A DNA stretch of 64,000 nt from Pyrocephalus nanus (GCA_038380795.1 CM076264.1:15312001-15376000); one strand, 5' to 3'; shown: positions 1-38,398, counted from the first letter of the stretch. Notes: generated by a model not told the origin, from the sequence alone. Numbers and translations: made by a program.

Positions 1-3000
1 ATCTGAAGCACCCTTCTTCAGCTATGGCACACAATTTCACCCCTTAATGCAGGCTCCTGCCTGAAAACATTTCTGGAGTTCCTTTGGGAGCAGCCTGATG
101 TCTGGCAGATTTTTCTGTGTTGCACTAAGAGAATTCCCTTCCTCTCCCACTTAAAAACTGGTGACATTTACAGTTCTTGGAGGCTGCTCTGTGCCTTTGG
201 CTCAGTAAAATAAAAAGAACAGTCTGGTGCACAGTTGAGCATCTTACTGCTGCATTTGTGCAGCTGCCCTTTCAAGGAGAATTTTCTTATGGAATCATCA
301 ATTGCAGCCCTTCTTGAAGCAGCCTGGATGGTTTGCACTGATTATTCTCATCAAGTAATAGCTCGTATTGGTGAACTCCTATTTGTGAAGAGGCTGCATA
401 ATTGTGTGGAAAACTGTTTTTGCAGTTAAGAGACTGGCTAAAAGACGTGATTTGAATAATACTTAGATTTGGGTTTTGACATGCTAATTGTTATCAAGCC
501 TTTGTTTTGCAAGAAGTAATGGCACTGGTTTCTGCCAGGCTTCTGTGATAATTCTGACAAAGGATTATATTTAATATTTGATTTAATTTATTTGTTTAAT
601 TTTTTTAATTTTTATTGCTTTGTTTAATTTTGTTTGAAGTTATTTGGTTCATTGAGGTAATTTACTGTTGATCTCTGTCTTTATGTTGTTGTCCTGTATC
701 ACCCCATAGCTACTCTTTATCCAAAGCAATATAATTTAGCCTTTCTTCTGTAAAGCATTTCCAAGAGCAGTAATAGTTCTGACACTGACAATTAGAGCTG
801 TGTGTCTTAAAGTTTGTCTGGACAGCTCTGCTGTAGAGCTTACAGCAGAGGACACCAAAATCATTGGGCTTGGGCTCTCAGCTGCTCTGCACTATATTTA
901 ACAAATGTTCTTTTGTCTGTTTTTAATGGAATTACAAGTTTAGAAACTAGATAATTTGCTCTGTTTTTTCCACTGCTGTCCTGTCTGCTTTTAGCTGATT
1001 AAAACTCCATTAAGACAGAGATAATTCTGATAGCAACAAGCAATTCTCACTAAAGTGGACACGTCCTCTTTCCCCTTCACTGCCTATTTCATTCAAGCAG
1101 GCTCTTGTACTTTATCAATTTGGAATTTAATTGATGCTGGATACTAATGGTTTTTTGTGTCAAAGAATTCATCCCCATATGACCAAAGAAAACAGCAAAA
1201 CCAGATTAAGCATCTCAGACCTGATGTGTTACTGAAGTAGTGAGCACCTCTTGGTTTATTTCATTAGGATGCATCTGTTCAGTAGGAGTATCCCAACTGT
1301 GCGCCTGAAACTAAAAGATAGGGAATGTTATCTGGTAAATCATGGGGGTAAATTCCAAAAGGATCAAGTGTGATGTTCAGTCCCGCTTGTTTCTTGATTA
1401 TGTTCTATTAGAAATGACTCTTTTGGGTAACCATCAACATAAAAAAACAGAAACCCTTTTTTTTTTTTCTTTTGTAGAATTGGTTTTGGTTAGAGTGATG
1501 AGGAAAACAGAGAAAGCAGGGAACAGTTTTATTATTTTGAGATTACTGCTTTTTCCCTATTGTTAAATAATTCCTTATTGCCAAGACTGCATTGCTGCAA
1601 AGACAAGCAGTTTGGCTTCCTGCACTTGTATAAAGAAGGCGACAAGACTACAGCTGAATGAAAATGTAGATATACATGCCATGGCAGAGAGTGACAGAAT
1701 AAGGTGTACTTAAGAGTTTTCTGGCTTTGGGAATGCAATATTTTGAGTGATTTGTTGTGTAGAAATCATACATGTTTGTTTTTGTAGAAGATGAAACAGC
1801 AGCACTTAATGGTTTTATAGGAGCTTGAGGGAGAAGAAAAAAGGGAACAAATCAGAGTTGATGTTTCTATTACCTGTTTAGAGCAGAGCATCAGAGCAGC
1901 TGCACATGAACTGTACTTTAAAAACTGTTTTATTTGAAAAACCAGAGCAAAATAAAATATTTTACTGTAGATTAGAACCTAGCTAAGTTTTTTGTAGTTT
2001 GACAGTCAGTGTAGAGTTTAAGTGGTAGTGCTAAACATCAAGGCAGCTTGCAAAAGATGCTGATTGCAGCAGCAATTTTTTCTCAGTCTCAGACATGGAG
2101 TCCTACATCATATTCTCTGAATGCCACTTTTCCTTCCACGTGAAGTCTCTTCAGTCCCCAAGGATTCCTTCTGCTTCACAACACTTTATAAGTGGTATGT
2201 TCAGGCACAGAAAGTTCCTCTCAGGAAACACTCCTCATGAACAGCTTATCTTTAAAGAAAAGGGCTTTCTTTCTGACTTTTTCAGCTCTTCCAGCCAGAG
2301 TGCCCTTGTGCTATTAATTGCTCAGTACATACAGTAAGCCAGTTTGATATCCAGCCTTTGCAGAGGGTTTCTTCAAGGTGAAGATTTAGGTATAAAAGAT
2401 ATCAAGTATGGGCATGAAGTAAATGACTACTCTGTAAATGTTCTTCTTTGATCAAATGTGCTGAGTTTCTGGTTCGTCTATTAAATTTCCATAGAGATAA
2501 AATCTAGTTCATGTGTTAAGAAATAGTGGTAATAGAGAATTAGGTGGCATGGAACAACTGACTGAGAGGAGTCCTTTTGCCTGTTCTATGGGCAAGTGAC
2601 AATTGAAAGATTTAACATTTTTCTCTGGTTCTAAGTGTGCATTTTTATGTAATGCTGTTCGGAGTAATTTGACTCTTGACTGTTCTAGTGCATCTGTTAC
2701 TGTGCACAATTTGTACCATAAAAGTCATCCAGAGATTAGATTAAATTAAATATTTTGGGAAGTGGTGTTATAACTTCCTTGTGCTTACTTGGGTGTACTT
2801 TACTGTCCCCTCTTGAAATTAAGTACCACAGTGTCTTGTAATCTTTCTTAAAAAGAAAATAAAATTTTGCAAATAAAGAGGCTTTACAGTTGAGGCCTTG
2901 AGTAAAATCCCAATTGGGTTAAGTAGCACTGTGTTTGAATTTATCTTAGTATTATTTTTGCAATTGATTGACCAAATGACCTAAGTGAAAGGGCATTATA

Positions 3001-3002
3001 AC

Positions 3003-3124
3003 CTGATCCAACAAATAACTTAAGTATGCTTAACTTTCAGCTATTGTGTAGTCCCTTTTACTTCAATGAACATGTTAATATACTTAAAGTTAAACATGTG
3101 CTTAAGTGATTTGAAGGATTAGTG
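3003..3124. mobile_element. MITE-like relic with long imperfect inverted ends
   Basis: The left arm (about 3004-3041, GATCCAACAAATAACTTAAG...) and the right arm (about 3084-3122, TTAAAGTTAAACATGTGCTT...) are reverse complements over about 35 bp with few mismatches. It resembles a repeat common in turtle and crocodile genomes (from memory), so probably an amniote-age non-autonomous DNA transposon. Confidence 0.5.
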
Positions 3125-4506
3125 CCTATCTTCATCAAGGTTTTTAATCACCTCAATTTTGTACACATGTGCTTTGTTGCATGTTAAGAATATTTACATG
3201 TGATTATCCAGCCTAGTGACGTAGGTGCCATAGCAGTTCATAGAGGGACTCTTTAATGGATGCATTTGTTGAATTTACAGTTCAGCATCTTTTTTGCCCA
3301 CAGAGTGGATAAAAGAGCTGGCTAATTTCCTGGTAGGGAAACTGAGGTATTGCACTTATTGTCAAGTCCCTTCACCATTCTTAGCAGTTGGCTACATGCT
3401 TTATATAATGTGATACCACCCAAAAATATCTCTAGAAAAAGGGTAAATCTTTCTCTGTTTTTTTCAGAATAGTGCAACAAAGTGCATGGTATATCTATAT
3501 GCCCTACCATATATGCTCACATTAATGGAGGTGTAATCACTACATTCTAATTAGCTGTTGTATTTTAAAAAGTAGCTTCTCAGTATAGCTGGGTTAAGTA
3601 TTGCTTAAGAAATACAAAGTTTCTGTCTGACAGATTATGTTACTGTTAATCATTATAATAATAAATACAGTCAACATCTCAATGAAATACTGATTATATA
3701 AATAATGTTTTGTTTCCATTCGGAGTATGTTTTAGCCCTTTCTTCTTGCAGCCTGTGAGGATGAATTGCAATGACACTATCAAAGTGTCCCCAGATTTCA
3801 GAGAATACTTCTGCAGTTAATTCAGTTTCACTAAAGTATTCAAAGTCTGCAGTTAGATTCATCACCAGTTTGAGTGTTTTCATAAAGGCACAGCTGCTTT
3901 ATGAGAATACCAAGGAGTTTTTCTGAAGTTATGAGAGTACCCATTCCTTTTTTAGCCTTCACATGAAAGATCAAACACAGCAATGTTTGATCAGAACTCA
4001 AGGAAAGATTAGCAATAGTAGACTAACTTTTTCTACGTTTGGCTAGGTGAACTTTAAGATGTCCCATGTTTCTGTCTGCATTTTTCCAGACACAAGGATG
4101 TGGGGCTGCACACATGTGTGTTTGTGTGTGTACCTTACAGTTTAGTCTCTTTGGCACTTCATGAATATGCACAGGACAATGTATACAAGAGCTCTGTATG
4201 CCTGGCAACCTGGTGACTAAAGTTCTTAATTTCTCTCTAGACATGAAAGGACAAACACAGGAAATGTTTAGGTGAATGCTCTAGAAGCCACCATCCCATT
4301 TAGCTGCCAAGGAATTAGGTGTTTCCTTTGATATGGAAAAAAATCCCCAAATGTTTCCACAAACATTTGGGTCACGGATAATTGGTTTAATCCAGAGTGC
4401 AAAGATTTGCCAACTGAGGTACCATTCCACCTCAAAACAATATGGCTTTATATCTGTGGATCCTTCCTCACACTCTCATGAGACAAAAAATAATATCCCA
4501 CCACAT

Positions 4507-4576
4507 GTGTAGTTGTAGCAGAGCTAGGGTTGAACCTGCCATCGCAGATTCTGGTCTAACACCTCAGCCACAACAG
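4507..4576 (+). mobile_element. MIR/CORE-SINE-like relic
   Basis: AGCAGAGCTAGGGTTGAACC and CTGGTCTAACACCTCAGCCA follow the classic MIR/L2 tail layout (agagctgggattgaacc ... gtctaacacc). Assigned by eye. Confidence 0.5.
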
Positions 4577-6540
4577 CAGTAATAATTTATGGTGGTTTTT
4601 TTTTTATTTTATTCCTTTTAGCTTTTTTCCTGATAGTGTTTGCTTTCTTGTAAATACTGTGGTAAGAAGGAATGTGCCCAGTCATGCTCTGCCCTGATTA
4701 CAAGACTGAAGGAAGTTGGAAATACGGGCTAGATATTCCCATGTATTGTGACTCACTGAATACCCAGAATAGGTTACTAATATTTTAGGCGATGACTAAT
4801 ACTTTGCAGTGAGTGATCTGTTCTGTTAGCTCAGCTTCATGCTTGAAGAAAATGTGGCTGGTTATAAAACTGACTCATGATATTGCACAAATGTCATTTA
4901 ATCCAAATGTCCTTGCTCCTGATCCTTGTTAAATAAATAGATAACTCAGAAAGACAGCAGCATTAACATAGCCTAGTTTTCAGTTATTATCAAGGTTCAG
5001 AGTAGTAGCTGACTGCTTGCTGTTTGATGCTACTCTTGTGGCAAATGCTAGTAAACTTCATTGTTTTAGAGGCTCTGCAAAATTAAGTTGTACAGCTTAT
5101 AGTTACTGTACCTTTAGCTGATTTGGCAGCTCAGCTGCCATTAGAAACTTAAGCATTCATTAGCATTTCATGAGCCTTTAGACAATATCCCTATCTGTCA
5201 GTTCAGTTCTCTCACTGACAATAGTGTTAATGATTTAAAATATTCAGCAGTGTAACCAGACAATGTCAGCTAAAACGGAAAATGCTGCATTTGCATTCCC
5301 AGTGTCGTGCAAAGCCATTTCAACAGACACTGAGCTTAAGGCAGAGAAGCATTCTAATCCTTTATGTGGGGAGTGGTGAGCTACTATAATAGCCCATGAA
5401 GAAAACAAGATATGGAACTTCACAGAGCAGCAAGAATTTTTACGTAGAAGAGGGGGAATGATCTAAAATATATTTTAATTTTATGGAGCTGTACATAGCT
5501 GTAATGGGAGAGCTTATAAAAGTGGTGCATAGAACACAGCCAGTACATCTTACTATTTATGGCATTCATTCCTATGCCTCCACCCCTTTTTAAAATAAAA
5601 ATTTATTGCTGTGTCTGTCCCTGGGCAGTTTGACAGGATGACTATAAGGAGAATCGTGAAGATTCAGATGAAGTACCAATTAAGTTTTTAGTGCAGGAAA
5701 ATTAGTTTTCTTCAGCCATCATGCTTCAAAATCATTTAGATACTTGTTTTTTACAGTGTCATAGTTACTAAAACTGAATCTATGTCTGGTTTCATATCAC
5801 ACATCTAACTTGAAGTGCTTGTAGATGTGATAAATCTTCACATCTATAATAACCTAAAATGTAGCCTGATAGATTACTAAATAAATCTGATTATCATAGA
5901 TGTACCTGGCCACCTATGCCAGAATTCTCTTCTTTAAATGAAAACTGGTATATGGCCGTGAAAGCATTTCTTTATTACCCTCCTACCGTGTTACAGCGCT
6001 ACCCTAAAGAGAGCCCATATTGATAGAGTTCAGGTAGGGAAACCTCAGACAGTGCCATCTCTGAAGAGAGGTGTTAGACTGCAGCGTGACAGCATGTGAT
6101 TGCTGCACTGGCCTCTTGATGGTTGTCTGGAGGTGGCTGCCTCTGGCTGACATGAAAACGTGCGCAGAGTTTATTGTCATGATCTTGTGTAGAATGAGGA
6201 GGGAATGAGTTGTGTTGCCTCCGCTCAACTGACTCCGTTGTGTATAGATGGAAGTTAGTGCAGCTGGAAGGAATTTTCTTTGCTTTTTACTAAAATGTGT
6301 TCAACTACTTATCTAAATTGGAATATTGAGACTGAATCTTAAATTGGTGTAAGTGATGATGTATTCTTATGATGATGAACTGTGACGAAGCAAGAGTGAA
6401 AACACAATGGGAGTAAGAAGTAAACTGACTTGGTTTTAGGTGGTTTTAGTGTGTTTTTTTTTCAACTTTGCTGTTTTTTTAATATAGCTCTTTCTTGTGA
6501 TTAACCATCAGAAATAAAAAGTTCTTGTGTACATCCACAG

Positions 6541-31099
<24,559 letters not shown>

Positions 31100-31737
31100 G
31101 GACTGATGAAAACAAATCCAACTGAAGCTCCCCACACTCTGGCCACAGTTTCTCTTCATTTCCCATGACTGTTTTTGGTTTGTGTGCTCCTCTCGTGGCG
31201 AGCCCCTGCCAGGCTCTGATCTTCTTTCTCATAGTGGGTGAGTGAACGTGCGCTTTGAGTGCTCTTTGCCCTTGTCTTCAGAACAGCAGTAGGGGAAAGA
31301 CTCTGGCAAATGTTAGATGATTTTTAAGTTATCTGTGTTAGTAAATTAACTCCAATTCACACAGCCTTGGGCTCTAAATAGACTAACTTATGGTGTAGCT
31401 AACCATATTTTTATATGAGCAGTGAGATGATGGAACAGTGACCGGGCCTCCCCTCTACAAGCACGCCCCGTTCTGTTCTTCTCATGAGAATTCTCAAAAA
31501 AGTGGGAGAGGAAGACAAGGGATGAAAACTTCTATTTGCCTTCTATTCCAATGCCTCTATTTTTAGCCAAGTTTCTACTAAACTTGTAGAGGCAAATTTT
31601 CATGAAAGATTTTTTAGTGGACTAACTGTAAAATATCACGAGACAAACACTGGAGATAGAGAGGGAAGGATGGTTGTTTTCCATCAAGTTTGTTTTCTAA
31701 CTTGCAGGCAGGGTAGTGTTTAGATAATATAAATTTA

Positions 31738-31743
31738 AATAAA
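31738..31743 (+). terminator. DCLK2: Proximal polyadenylation signal AATAAA
   Basis: A canonical hexamer 640 bp after the DCLK2 stop. It is a possible proximal site. Confidence 0.35.
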
Positions 31744-32252
31744 GTGACTTGGGATGTAAACATCAGCACTGGACATTTATTTGTAATGAAGACCAGAGTG
31801 AAGGAAGCCTTTTTGTTTTAGCCATTTTCTATCTTAACTGCAAGTGTCCCATCCACACCTTTCTCCAGGGTCAGACTACCTATTAGGTAAAATAAAATTA
31901 CTTTGGACCTGTGAAGGGAAAGCCTGCTGCATGTGATCCTAGCTACGATGAACTGGGCAGCTCCCAGTACTGGGATGAGCTGATAGAGGAGCTGCCATCA
32001 ACAGCCATCAAAGGTTGTCAGTGCTATCCCCCTGTTCACCTGGTGCAGGCACTGGAAACAAGGATTGGGGAGCAGCTATCCTGAATCTGCAGTCACAAAA
32101 TAGACGAGGTTTTATCTTTACCATAATGCTTAGTTCAATCTAGTATGTATTCAGCTTAATTCTTTTCCTTTGCTCGTTCTTATGAATTGGTCATAGTTCA
32201 TTTTCTCTCTCTTAGCTATACTTTCTACTAGAATTGTAAAAGAAAGACCTGC

Positions 32253-32258
32253 AATAAA
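32253..32258 (+). terminator. DCLK2: Likely distal DCLK2 polyadenylation signal AATAAA
   Basis: GCAATAAACTTTCTTCATTT is followed by nine A at 32271-32279, a typical spacing from hexamer to cleavage. It is the best candidate for the DCLK2 transcript end. Confidence 0.55.
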
Positions 32259-32275
32259 CTTTCTTCATTTAAAAA

Positions 32276-35200
32276 AAAACCATAAAAAGTCATTCATTTC
32301 TTTGAGTTATTTCATCAGTGAAACTGTTGTCTTATTCCTTCCAGGGAGATGGGATTAGATACCTACCAAAAACATTTCATGGAATTAATTTGAGGGATTC
32401 CCATAACCTTTTAAAGTTCATTGACTCCTGTGGAAGACTTGAGAACACATGATTAAACAGGATGGTTTTACCTTTTGAAGATCAGAAAGTGTCAACTGTG
32501 AACTTAAGGTCATGGTAGCTGAAAGATGTACAGTGAGAAGAATGGTAGTAAAGGCATGGAAACAGATTACATGTCTTAAACTATGATAAAAACATTGGGT
32601 AGAAGCAGTTATATAGAATTAACTTTGTTGTGGGTTCAGTAGAGTAAGTTTCAAGATACTTGGAGAGTATGGGAATAGCCTTTATATAAAATTATATACA
32701 TTTATAATTTGAAACAGTGCAAAAATACGAAGATAACACTCTATCCTTACTCAGAACACAAATGAGTGAGAGTCTGTTAGGTGGCCTGGTGGGTGGTTGG
32801 TAATTTGTATAACAAGTCTCAGATTAAGGTCAATAAAGGATGTGTGATTTCAGGTGGAATGGATTAACCAGCCACTACAGCAAGGACAGGGAGCCCCCAC
32901 CAGAGCTGAACTGGGAGATTAGTAGAGAGGGAGCATCAAGAGAGAGATGAATGCTGGGTTGAGTTGTTTTTCCTAAGAGGATTGATAGTCAGGTGTGCAA
33001 GGCCTAGATATTTATTTTATGAGGCAAAGACTCTCTCGGACTAGCAGAGATACCCAAAGTGTTACGCAAAACCTCATGCATATATAAAAGAGAGGATGAT
33101 AATCTGCCTGGTCAACAGCTGCCAGTTCTAAACTGTTCCTTTGTCTAATGAAAGAAGAAAGTGAAGACATAAATATCCTGAAATTGTGTCCCTGAGTTCA
33201 TGACTGATCAACATCTAAACATTCTTAGACAAGTATTTTGATTCACAGAGCAGAGGCAGATGCGAGACTGCACCAGAATGCCGATTTAAAGATAGCGATG
33301 ACAGCTGAAAAAGATGATCATAAGACCAACATAATCGGATAAAAACATGGGATAGGTGGGAAAGTTCTCAATGACCTTAGAAAAGCAGTATCACTACTCC
33401 ATGCCTTAAAATAGTTCCACTTACTTATGTTCATTCTGTGCATAGGTGCAGGGCTCAGGGCATCACAGTTCAGCATAAAACTAAATATGTATTAACTGTA
33501 AAAAACTTAAGGAAGGCTCATAAGTAGTAGCTTTGGTTTGTTACCTACTGCACTTTCATTTAATCTATCTCATCGTAGAACCACCACGTGCTAGAAGGTG
33601 GCAAAAATAGCATAGTTCTGGTCTACAATTTCTTTCCTATCTGTTATAAAGGGAAAGAAACAACTATAGAAATTAAACAAGTGATACATTTGTCAAAGAG
33701 GATGGTCACCTTTTTTTGTTTCATAAAAGTAGCTGAAATTCATGGACCATTTTAATGTTGATCAAATGCCAGTTTCTACAAACACTCCGCAGTGACAGCA
33801 CAACTACCACTATGCCTGCATTTAAAAAAAATATTAAAAAAAGTATTTTAAAATATCCCAATCTTTTTAGGTTCTTCACAAAAACCCAGTGGAGCCATTC
33901 CTGCTGTTTTACATCTGAAGTCCCAAAACTGAATCCTCTCCTGCTGTAAATCAGCACAACACTATGTTCACTGATATTCCCATCAATATTTATCCTTACA
34001 GACAATTACCCCCATTCTGTAACTTTAAAAATTACAATAATTACCAAAATGCATTAACATAGATGATGTTTTATGATGATGTTACTTTCACTAAGTACTG
34101 GCTCATGCTTTGCAGCTGTTTGTTTGTTAAAAATATTCCACAGGTCCATAAATCTTACCTTGGACTACTCTAGTAAGCAAAGATCTCTTTGTTTCAGATG
34201 CACACATAGTTTACCCCATCTAAACTGAGTAACTGAGGAAAAAGAAGGTAGGAGGAAGCAGAGACTAAAAGTAACAGATTGCAGGGTGATTTTTTCCTAA
34301 ATTAAATAATTCTCTTATACTGATAAATTTTTAAATATTTCCTAAATTAAACAGCTATATATTTTTAAAAATATATGAATCAATTATATATGTAAGATAC
34401 CAGGATGTAGTATTAACCCACTTCTCTGCTCTGAATTTTCCCTTTTCTTTCCTCCTGCCCTTTTTTTTTCCCCTTTTAAATAAACCAAACCAAAACATAG
34501 GCTTATCTACTCTACTAGTGTGAAGCTTGTTGTTTGAGCTGGGGAAGTTCAGTCCTGTAATTTAAGGAAGTGAGCCTGCTAAGACCCCATTGACCTCTCT
34601 CAGAAACAGAGGTTCACAGTTCAAATATGTGGTGGCAAGACCAGCAACAATGGTAACCTCTGCAACGTCCAATGCTGCTTCTCTGTCCTTCAAGATCACA
34701 CTAAATGTATATGAAAGAGGTTGCTAAAATATATGATAAAAGCAATCAGGCATCCTTCAGCGGGTTCTTGGAGCATCCCAGTGATATGAGAGACACTCCA
34801 GCACCCTGGTGTACATCCAGGAGATCAGAAGCAAGATCCAACCCATATGATTTCCAACAGGGATGACACGTTTGGCCTTTATGAGAAGGCTCTCGGTTTC
34901 CTAATCTATTCAGAATAAAAAACCTGTTAGCTAGGAAGCAGTCAAGTGTTACACCACTGCCTCTGTGCTCACCAAAAAGGGGTTCAAATTCCTATTCACA
35001 GAAATTATTTTGGTCATCATTAACTGTATTAGTTTACTGAAGATCTTAGCTTGGTTCAGCATAAAATTAAACTATTTTGGATTACATGTAATGTTGTATC
35101 ATGTAGTAAATTCAAGCGAGTGACTCAAGTGCTACACAAACATTCTAACCCAGTATGGGAAAGTTCTCACTGGTTTAGAGCAGCACCTTCAAAACAGCTC

Positions 35201-36955
35201 ATCTCTGGGTTTATTTAATGAGGATAAAACCAGTTTCTCAAGAACAATATAGACTCCTTTCGAATTATTTTTGGGTGAAAGAGAAAGCAAAAGAGAGATG
35301 CCATACCACAAACAAACACATTTACATCTCCATGAATATGAAATTTAGGACATATAAAATGGAAAAGCTACAATCTGGACAGTCACCATATCTAGACCAT
35401 TCTTATTCAGTATATTTAACAGCAGTAATGTCCTGACTAAAGCTACAATCAAATTAATTTGCCATTATCTCGGTATCAGATTAGCTCTTCTGGACAGTTG
35501 TTGTGCTGACTGCTAAACCAGCAGAGCAGGAATCTTTATCAGGGATAAGAAACCCCCACCCTGACCACCCCATCACCTCTTGCCAGATCCTACAGTGTGT
35601 CCATCAGAATTTTTTCACAAAACAGAAGGGGTTTCAAGCTACTTCTGCCAAGTACTTCTCCACAAATCAAACGTGCAACACTGCTGCTGACCACTCTGAC
35701 TCTCAGCAGCAGCAAATGCTACTTTCCAGAGCACCCCCCATAAAATCCAGCTGACAGCAGGTCACTCTGAACTTACCAGAACAGAAGAAAGCCTGGACTG
35801 TTAAGTAAAGAAATGCTCCCTCCGCATCTGAAGAGAAGAGTCAGTCCCTCTTTTCAGGAATATTCTGCAAGTAACAGCCAAATGAGGCCCAGCTGCAGGT
35901 TAACGCCTGGCACCTGCTGATTAAGCAGTTTTCAGGCAATCCATGTGACACAGGTGCTGCCCTGCACAGACTAACAAATACCTGAATAGTTGGAAATTTA
36001 ACCCTGCTTTGCCATCTCACCCCAGTGTGATGTGGACTAGTTCAGCCAAAGCTGAGATCCCCAAGTGCACGCCTGGATCCCCAGAGTGGAGCCTGAGGGA
36101 CGTGGGTTTACCTGTGGAAGGAGGGGCATGTCCTACTCACCAAAGCAGTCCAGAATGAGGGTGTCCTCTCATACCTGCTCCAGAGAGGGTGAAGATGTCC
36201 TTTCCCACAGAGGGGCTGCAGCACTCCACGTGCAGAACACAAGGCTGCACCAGCTGCTGCTTCCCCCGAGGAGTGTTCATGCTATATCACACTGGCTAGA
36301 TGCAACTCAGGACAGCACACACAGGTACAACTGTGCTCTCAGTTTGGGAAAGCAGCAAATGATCAAATAGGGCCCTTTCTGAAACAAGCAATCTACCAAA
36401 CCAGTGCCCTATGAAATATTTTGGCTCTAAGATCAGAAACTATTATTTCTATCAATAATAAAGTGTTTCCTAAGTCAGCAGGAGATCAGAAAGAGAAGAT
36501 ATTCAGGATTTCCATTTGGCAAGAACACCTTTGCTTGTTTGTTTTTTTCCCATCCACCCAGCCTAGGAAATCCAGCCCTGGCTTGAGACGAATGCAAGAT
36601 GCACTTCAGAAACATACCAATTACCCCTCAAATGCTTCTGATACGAGGCTATGAATGTTGTTGAACTGAAGGAACTGTGAAGTACGAGTTTTGCATAGCA
36701 AATGTTATTGCTTGGTACACTGGGCACTTACATTTTTGTTTTCTGTAGCGGAATGTGATGTGATTAAGCAGAGATTGTAGTAACTCTTGATACCACCTGC
36801 TAGCACCATAACCACCTGGGTATGAAAATGTACCAAGCAATGAAAACTTGATCAGCATTTCATAAGCACCAAGAGTACGTTAAATGCATTAGCCATGACA
36901 CCTCTTTCCTCTGTGGGGAATATACTGTGGAATCACAAAAACCCAGTACTGCACT
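32276..36955. other. Intergenic region between convergent DCLK2 and LRBA
   Basis: No gene, RNA gene or recognisable transposon was seen. It includes a 20-bp AT palindrome (34357-34376). Longer UTRs of either gene could extend into it. The open frames here (for example 35503-35754 and 36065-36370) resemble no family I know. Confidence 0.6.
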
Positions 36956-36959
36956 GAAG

Positions 36960-38398
36960 CCCTCAATTACAAATGTAGTTTTATTTAATTTCTTCACTCA
37001 AACTGAATTTTCTCATTCCAAATCTTTACTGAAAGAAATAGTAATTAAATGCTTAGAAAAACCAGGAACTGCTCTAGTAGGCAGCTAGAGAAATGTATGT
37101 ATCAATACAGATATGGAATGTAAATTTCAACTCATATAGATCACAACATACAAAGAAGATTTTTATGCAATACAGACTTAGAAAACAATAACAGTTCTTC
37201 TCACAAATATTTTCACAGAGTTCTGCACAGCAATCTTGTAGAAAAGTAGATTTGTGCAACACCAAAATAACTTATTGTTCCTTAGTATAAATTATTTTTT
37301 GTTTCCTAAAAGAAAGAGGTAATTTAATATGGCTGGGCAGGTTCTGGCTGGATTTGGTGATAGTAAAACATGAAAGACATCGTTGCTATACACAGAAAAG
37401 GAACATGGCATGTGCTACAGTATTGCAGGGGCAAATTCTGAGAGGAAAAAAAAAAAGAAAGTCGCCTGCAAGTCTGGTACTTCTGCTGCTGTACGGGGGC
37501 CATGCTCCAGCAAGCACCTGCTGCCTCGGCGTGTTCACGGTCCACCAGCAGAGGTGTGCTTTGGAATTTGCACCTCACCTACTAGAAAATACCTCCCTCT
37601 TTCAGTTTCTACTTTAAAGTCTTCAAAACAGCCTTTCTGATTTTGAGGAACAATCCACATTTTGGTGTGCTTTGAAGGAGATGCCAGATAGCAACTAAAG
37701 GGATTCACACACAAACTCCATTCCCAATTTCTCTCTCTTAAATGCACAAAACATACAACTAAAAGAAGAACTAATTGCCTAGGCCTAGAAACATGCTTGA
37801 ATTGTAACATTTATGGAAATGATTTGCAAAGTTTAAAATTACATTAACCATAATTTAAATATTACCCCTCGATTCCCAGAAACTTCAGTGCTGATGTAGT
37901 ACAATCATTTGGAAAAGTACGAGACAAAGTGTGGTACAGATAGAACAGATTAAAATTCCCCAAATATCATAATTCATTTCCATTATGTTAAAATCATATA
38001 TTCCTCAAGGTTATAGATAAAGCTTCAGATGGAAAATCTGTTTCTTCATAATATAACTAGAATGTGAGTTTTAACCATCTTTACTTTAGGTTTTGTTTAC
38101 ATACAGGGATCAAAATAGACTTCTCATTGTGACTAAAAATATAGATTTTCAACTACAGAACCCAGCAGCTGTTTTTCTGCTTCTTTGCCCTTCCCCCAAA
38201 AAAGTCAAGCGAGGTCTACAAAAATAGCAATTAACTTTAAAAAATAGGTTGCTTCTTCCAGCAAATTTAAGTTACATTCAGATGTAATATAACTATTTAT
38301 AAGGAACCGCGTGGCTCGAGGCCAAAAGAGGCGTGCTGTGTTCAGTTCCCTTCTGGCACAGCTGCCCATGTCAGTGCTCATGTCGGTCGCTGTGAGGA
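36960..38398 (-). other. LRBA: LRBA 3' UTR (predicted)
   Basis: Sequence from the LRBA stop to the candidate AATAAA. It is AT-rich without repeats. The boundary is inferred from the signal alone. Confidence 0.5.
36980..36985 (-). terminator. LRBA: Candidate LRBA polyadenylation signal AATAAA
   Basis: TTTATT on the + strand reads AATAAA on the LRBA strand, about 1.4 kb after the stop codon. A variant ATTAAA lies nearer the stop (about 37322-37327), so the UTR could be shorter. Confidence 0.4.

Larger units (their letters stand above)
1..6540 (+). other. DCLK2: DCLK2 intron (5' end outside the window)
   Basis: No exon is recognisable here. The sequence is AT-rich with stops in all frames, and the short open frames show no protein-family similarity I can name. 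It is taken as DCLK2 intron because the first recognisable exon (6541) opens with an acceptor site in the middle of the linker between the doublecortin domains and the kinase domain. It contains a MITE-like inverted repeat (about 3003-3124), a perfect 11-bp hairpin (4346-4371) and a MIR-like relic (about 4507-4576). I cannot exclude a small alternative exon of the linker. Confidence 0.6.
31100..32275 (+). other. DCLK2: DCLK2 3' UTR (predicted)
   Basis: This runs from the stop codon to just past the AATAAA at 32253-32258. An earlier AATAAA lies at 31738-31743, so a shorter UTR is possible. The end is inferred from signals, not from transcripts. Confidence 0.6.

Noticed and set aside
34357..34376. 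20-bp perfect AT palindrome
   Set aside because: It is composed only of A and T in an AT-rich tract, so chance is a sufficient explanation.
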